From: JBKECO01 sp047974745
GTDB taxonomy: Bacteria; Bacillota; Clostridia; Lachnospirales; Lachnospiraceae
Assembly (NCBI GenBank): GCA_047974745.1
Contig: JBKECO010000021.1
Coordinates: 108,840-172,839, forward strand
DNA: 64,000 nucleotides
Direction: 5' to 3'
Part shown: positions 63,779-64,000 of the stretch, piece after piece
Layout: every line of letters starts with the position of its first letter
Position numbering within the stretch: position 1 is the stretch's first letter
Made by a program: the position numbers and the translations under genes
Notes under the pieces: generated by a model
What the model saw: only the letters and a program-made list of their open reading frames with translations
Databases searched by the model: none
What the model was told of the DNA's origin: nothing

Positions 63779-64000
63779 CTAACTGCCCTGGGATTCGATG
63801 TACTTTTGGATAGTTTCTTGGCTGACATTACCAATACTGCAAGAAAAGTAACCATCACTCCAAAAGGTACGTTCTTTCCAAAAGTGTTTTGATAAATAAT
63901 TTTGATGTTGTTGCCAAATTCGATAAGTAGTTTGTTGTTTTAGCAATCTAACAATCTGCAATATGCTCCACTTAGGAGAATATCGTATTAATATATGAAT
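63779..64000 (-). CDS. tnpA: IS200/IS605 family transposase TnpA, C-terminal part
   Basis: The last 73 residues of a Y1 transposase; the 5' part lies beyond the window. Visible are HILIRYSPKWSILQIVRLLK (the region after the HUH motif), WQQHQNYLSKHFWKERTFWS, DGYFSCSIGNVSQETIQKYI and the C-terminal ESQGS. The catalytic Tyr is expected in the DGYFSCSIG-to-ETIQKYI segment. It is a member of a mobile element that moves as single-stranded DNA. It sits downstream of modC and marks a boundary of the conserved gene block. Confidence 0.88.
   Translation of the reverse strand: MHILIRYSPKWSILQIVRLLKQQTTYRIWQQHQNYLSKHFWKERTFWSDGYFSCSIGNVSQETIQKYIESQGS

Noticed and set aside
1..64000. CRISPR arrays, rRNA and tRNA genes, prophage genes
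   Set aside because: I saw no regularly spaced repeats, no tRNA-like GTTCGA arm with cloverleaf, no rRNA sequence and no phage gene sets in the stretches I read.

Overview
The window looks like chromosome of an obligately anaerobic Clostridia member, most likely Lachnospiraceae or a close relative. The evidence is the gene content: a trimeric [FeFe] hydrogenase, butyrate kinase, 2-hydroxyacyl-CoA dehydratase, ferredoxin-fused ETF, and a Clostridium pasteurianum-type nif operon with NifI1/NifI2 between nifH and nifD, a NifN-NifB fusion and a split homocitrate synthase. Moderate GC, strong AGGAGG ribosome sites and plain sigma-A promoters agree with this. The species cannot be named from the sequence alone.

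Layout. 1-5.7 kb: a ZIP metal transporter (cut by the window edge), a flavodoxin, a DUF3877-like protein, a DUF1624 membrane acyltransferase-like protein, xylose isomerase and a PucR-type regulator. 5.8-9.9 kb: hydCBA on the minus strand, a NADH/ferredoxin-linked [FeFe] hydrogenase. 10.2-14.2 kb: CoA-disulfide reductase with a rhodanese domain, then an SPFH plus ribbon-helix-helix cassette enclosed by two inverted copies of a folded repeat of about 120 bp, then acpS. 14.2-21 kb: a three-gene redox module (fumarate-reductase-like flavoprotein, NuoG/GltD fusion, NuoF-like protein without its NADH site) between two LysR genes. 21-28.8 kb: a second PucR regulator, an unusual acyl-carrier-like protein with a CocE hydrolase, a Pta-type acyltransferase with butyrate kinase, a GntR regulator and an esterase.

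28.9-39.3 kb holds what reads as one reductive 2-hydroxyacid pathway split over two operons. The first encodes a HadB/HadC-like dehydratase, a type III CoA-transferase and the dehydratase activator. The second encodes an acyl-CoA dehydrogenase with EtfB and ferredoxin-fused EtfA. Both operons start with the same promoter (TTTACA, 17 bp, -10) followed by the same 14-bp palindrome ACTTGTCGACAAGT, so one repressor, perhaps the nearby GntR protein, probably controls both. A flavodoxin and an OFA-type MFS carrier are divergent from the second operon.

39.4-47.2 kb: an AI-2E-type membrane protein; fetAB-like iron export genes divergent from feoA-feoA-feoB-feoB-associated peptide, with palindromic operators; agmatine deiminase and N-carbamoylputrescine amidase; rubredoxin. 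47.5-60 kb: nifH-nifI1-nifI2-nifD-nifK-nifE-nifN/B, a [2Fe-2S] ferredoxin, nifV-omega, nifV-alpha, an AnfO-like protein and an unrecognised Cys-tailed repeat protein. 60-63.7 kb: a molybdate-type HTH/periplasmic-binding-fold regulator divergent from modABC. The modA product has its two halves in swapped order, a circular permutation. The window ends in the 3' part of an IS200/IS605 transposase. The most unusual items are the permuted ModA, the two extra nif-linked proteins, the shared operator of the dehydratase/ETF regulon, the NuoG-GltD/NuoF-like module and the inverted-repeat SPFH cassette.
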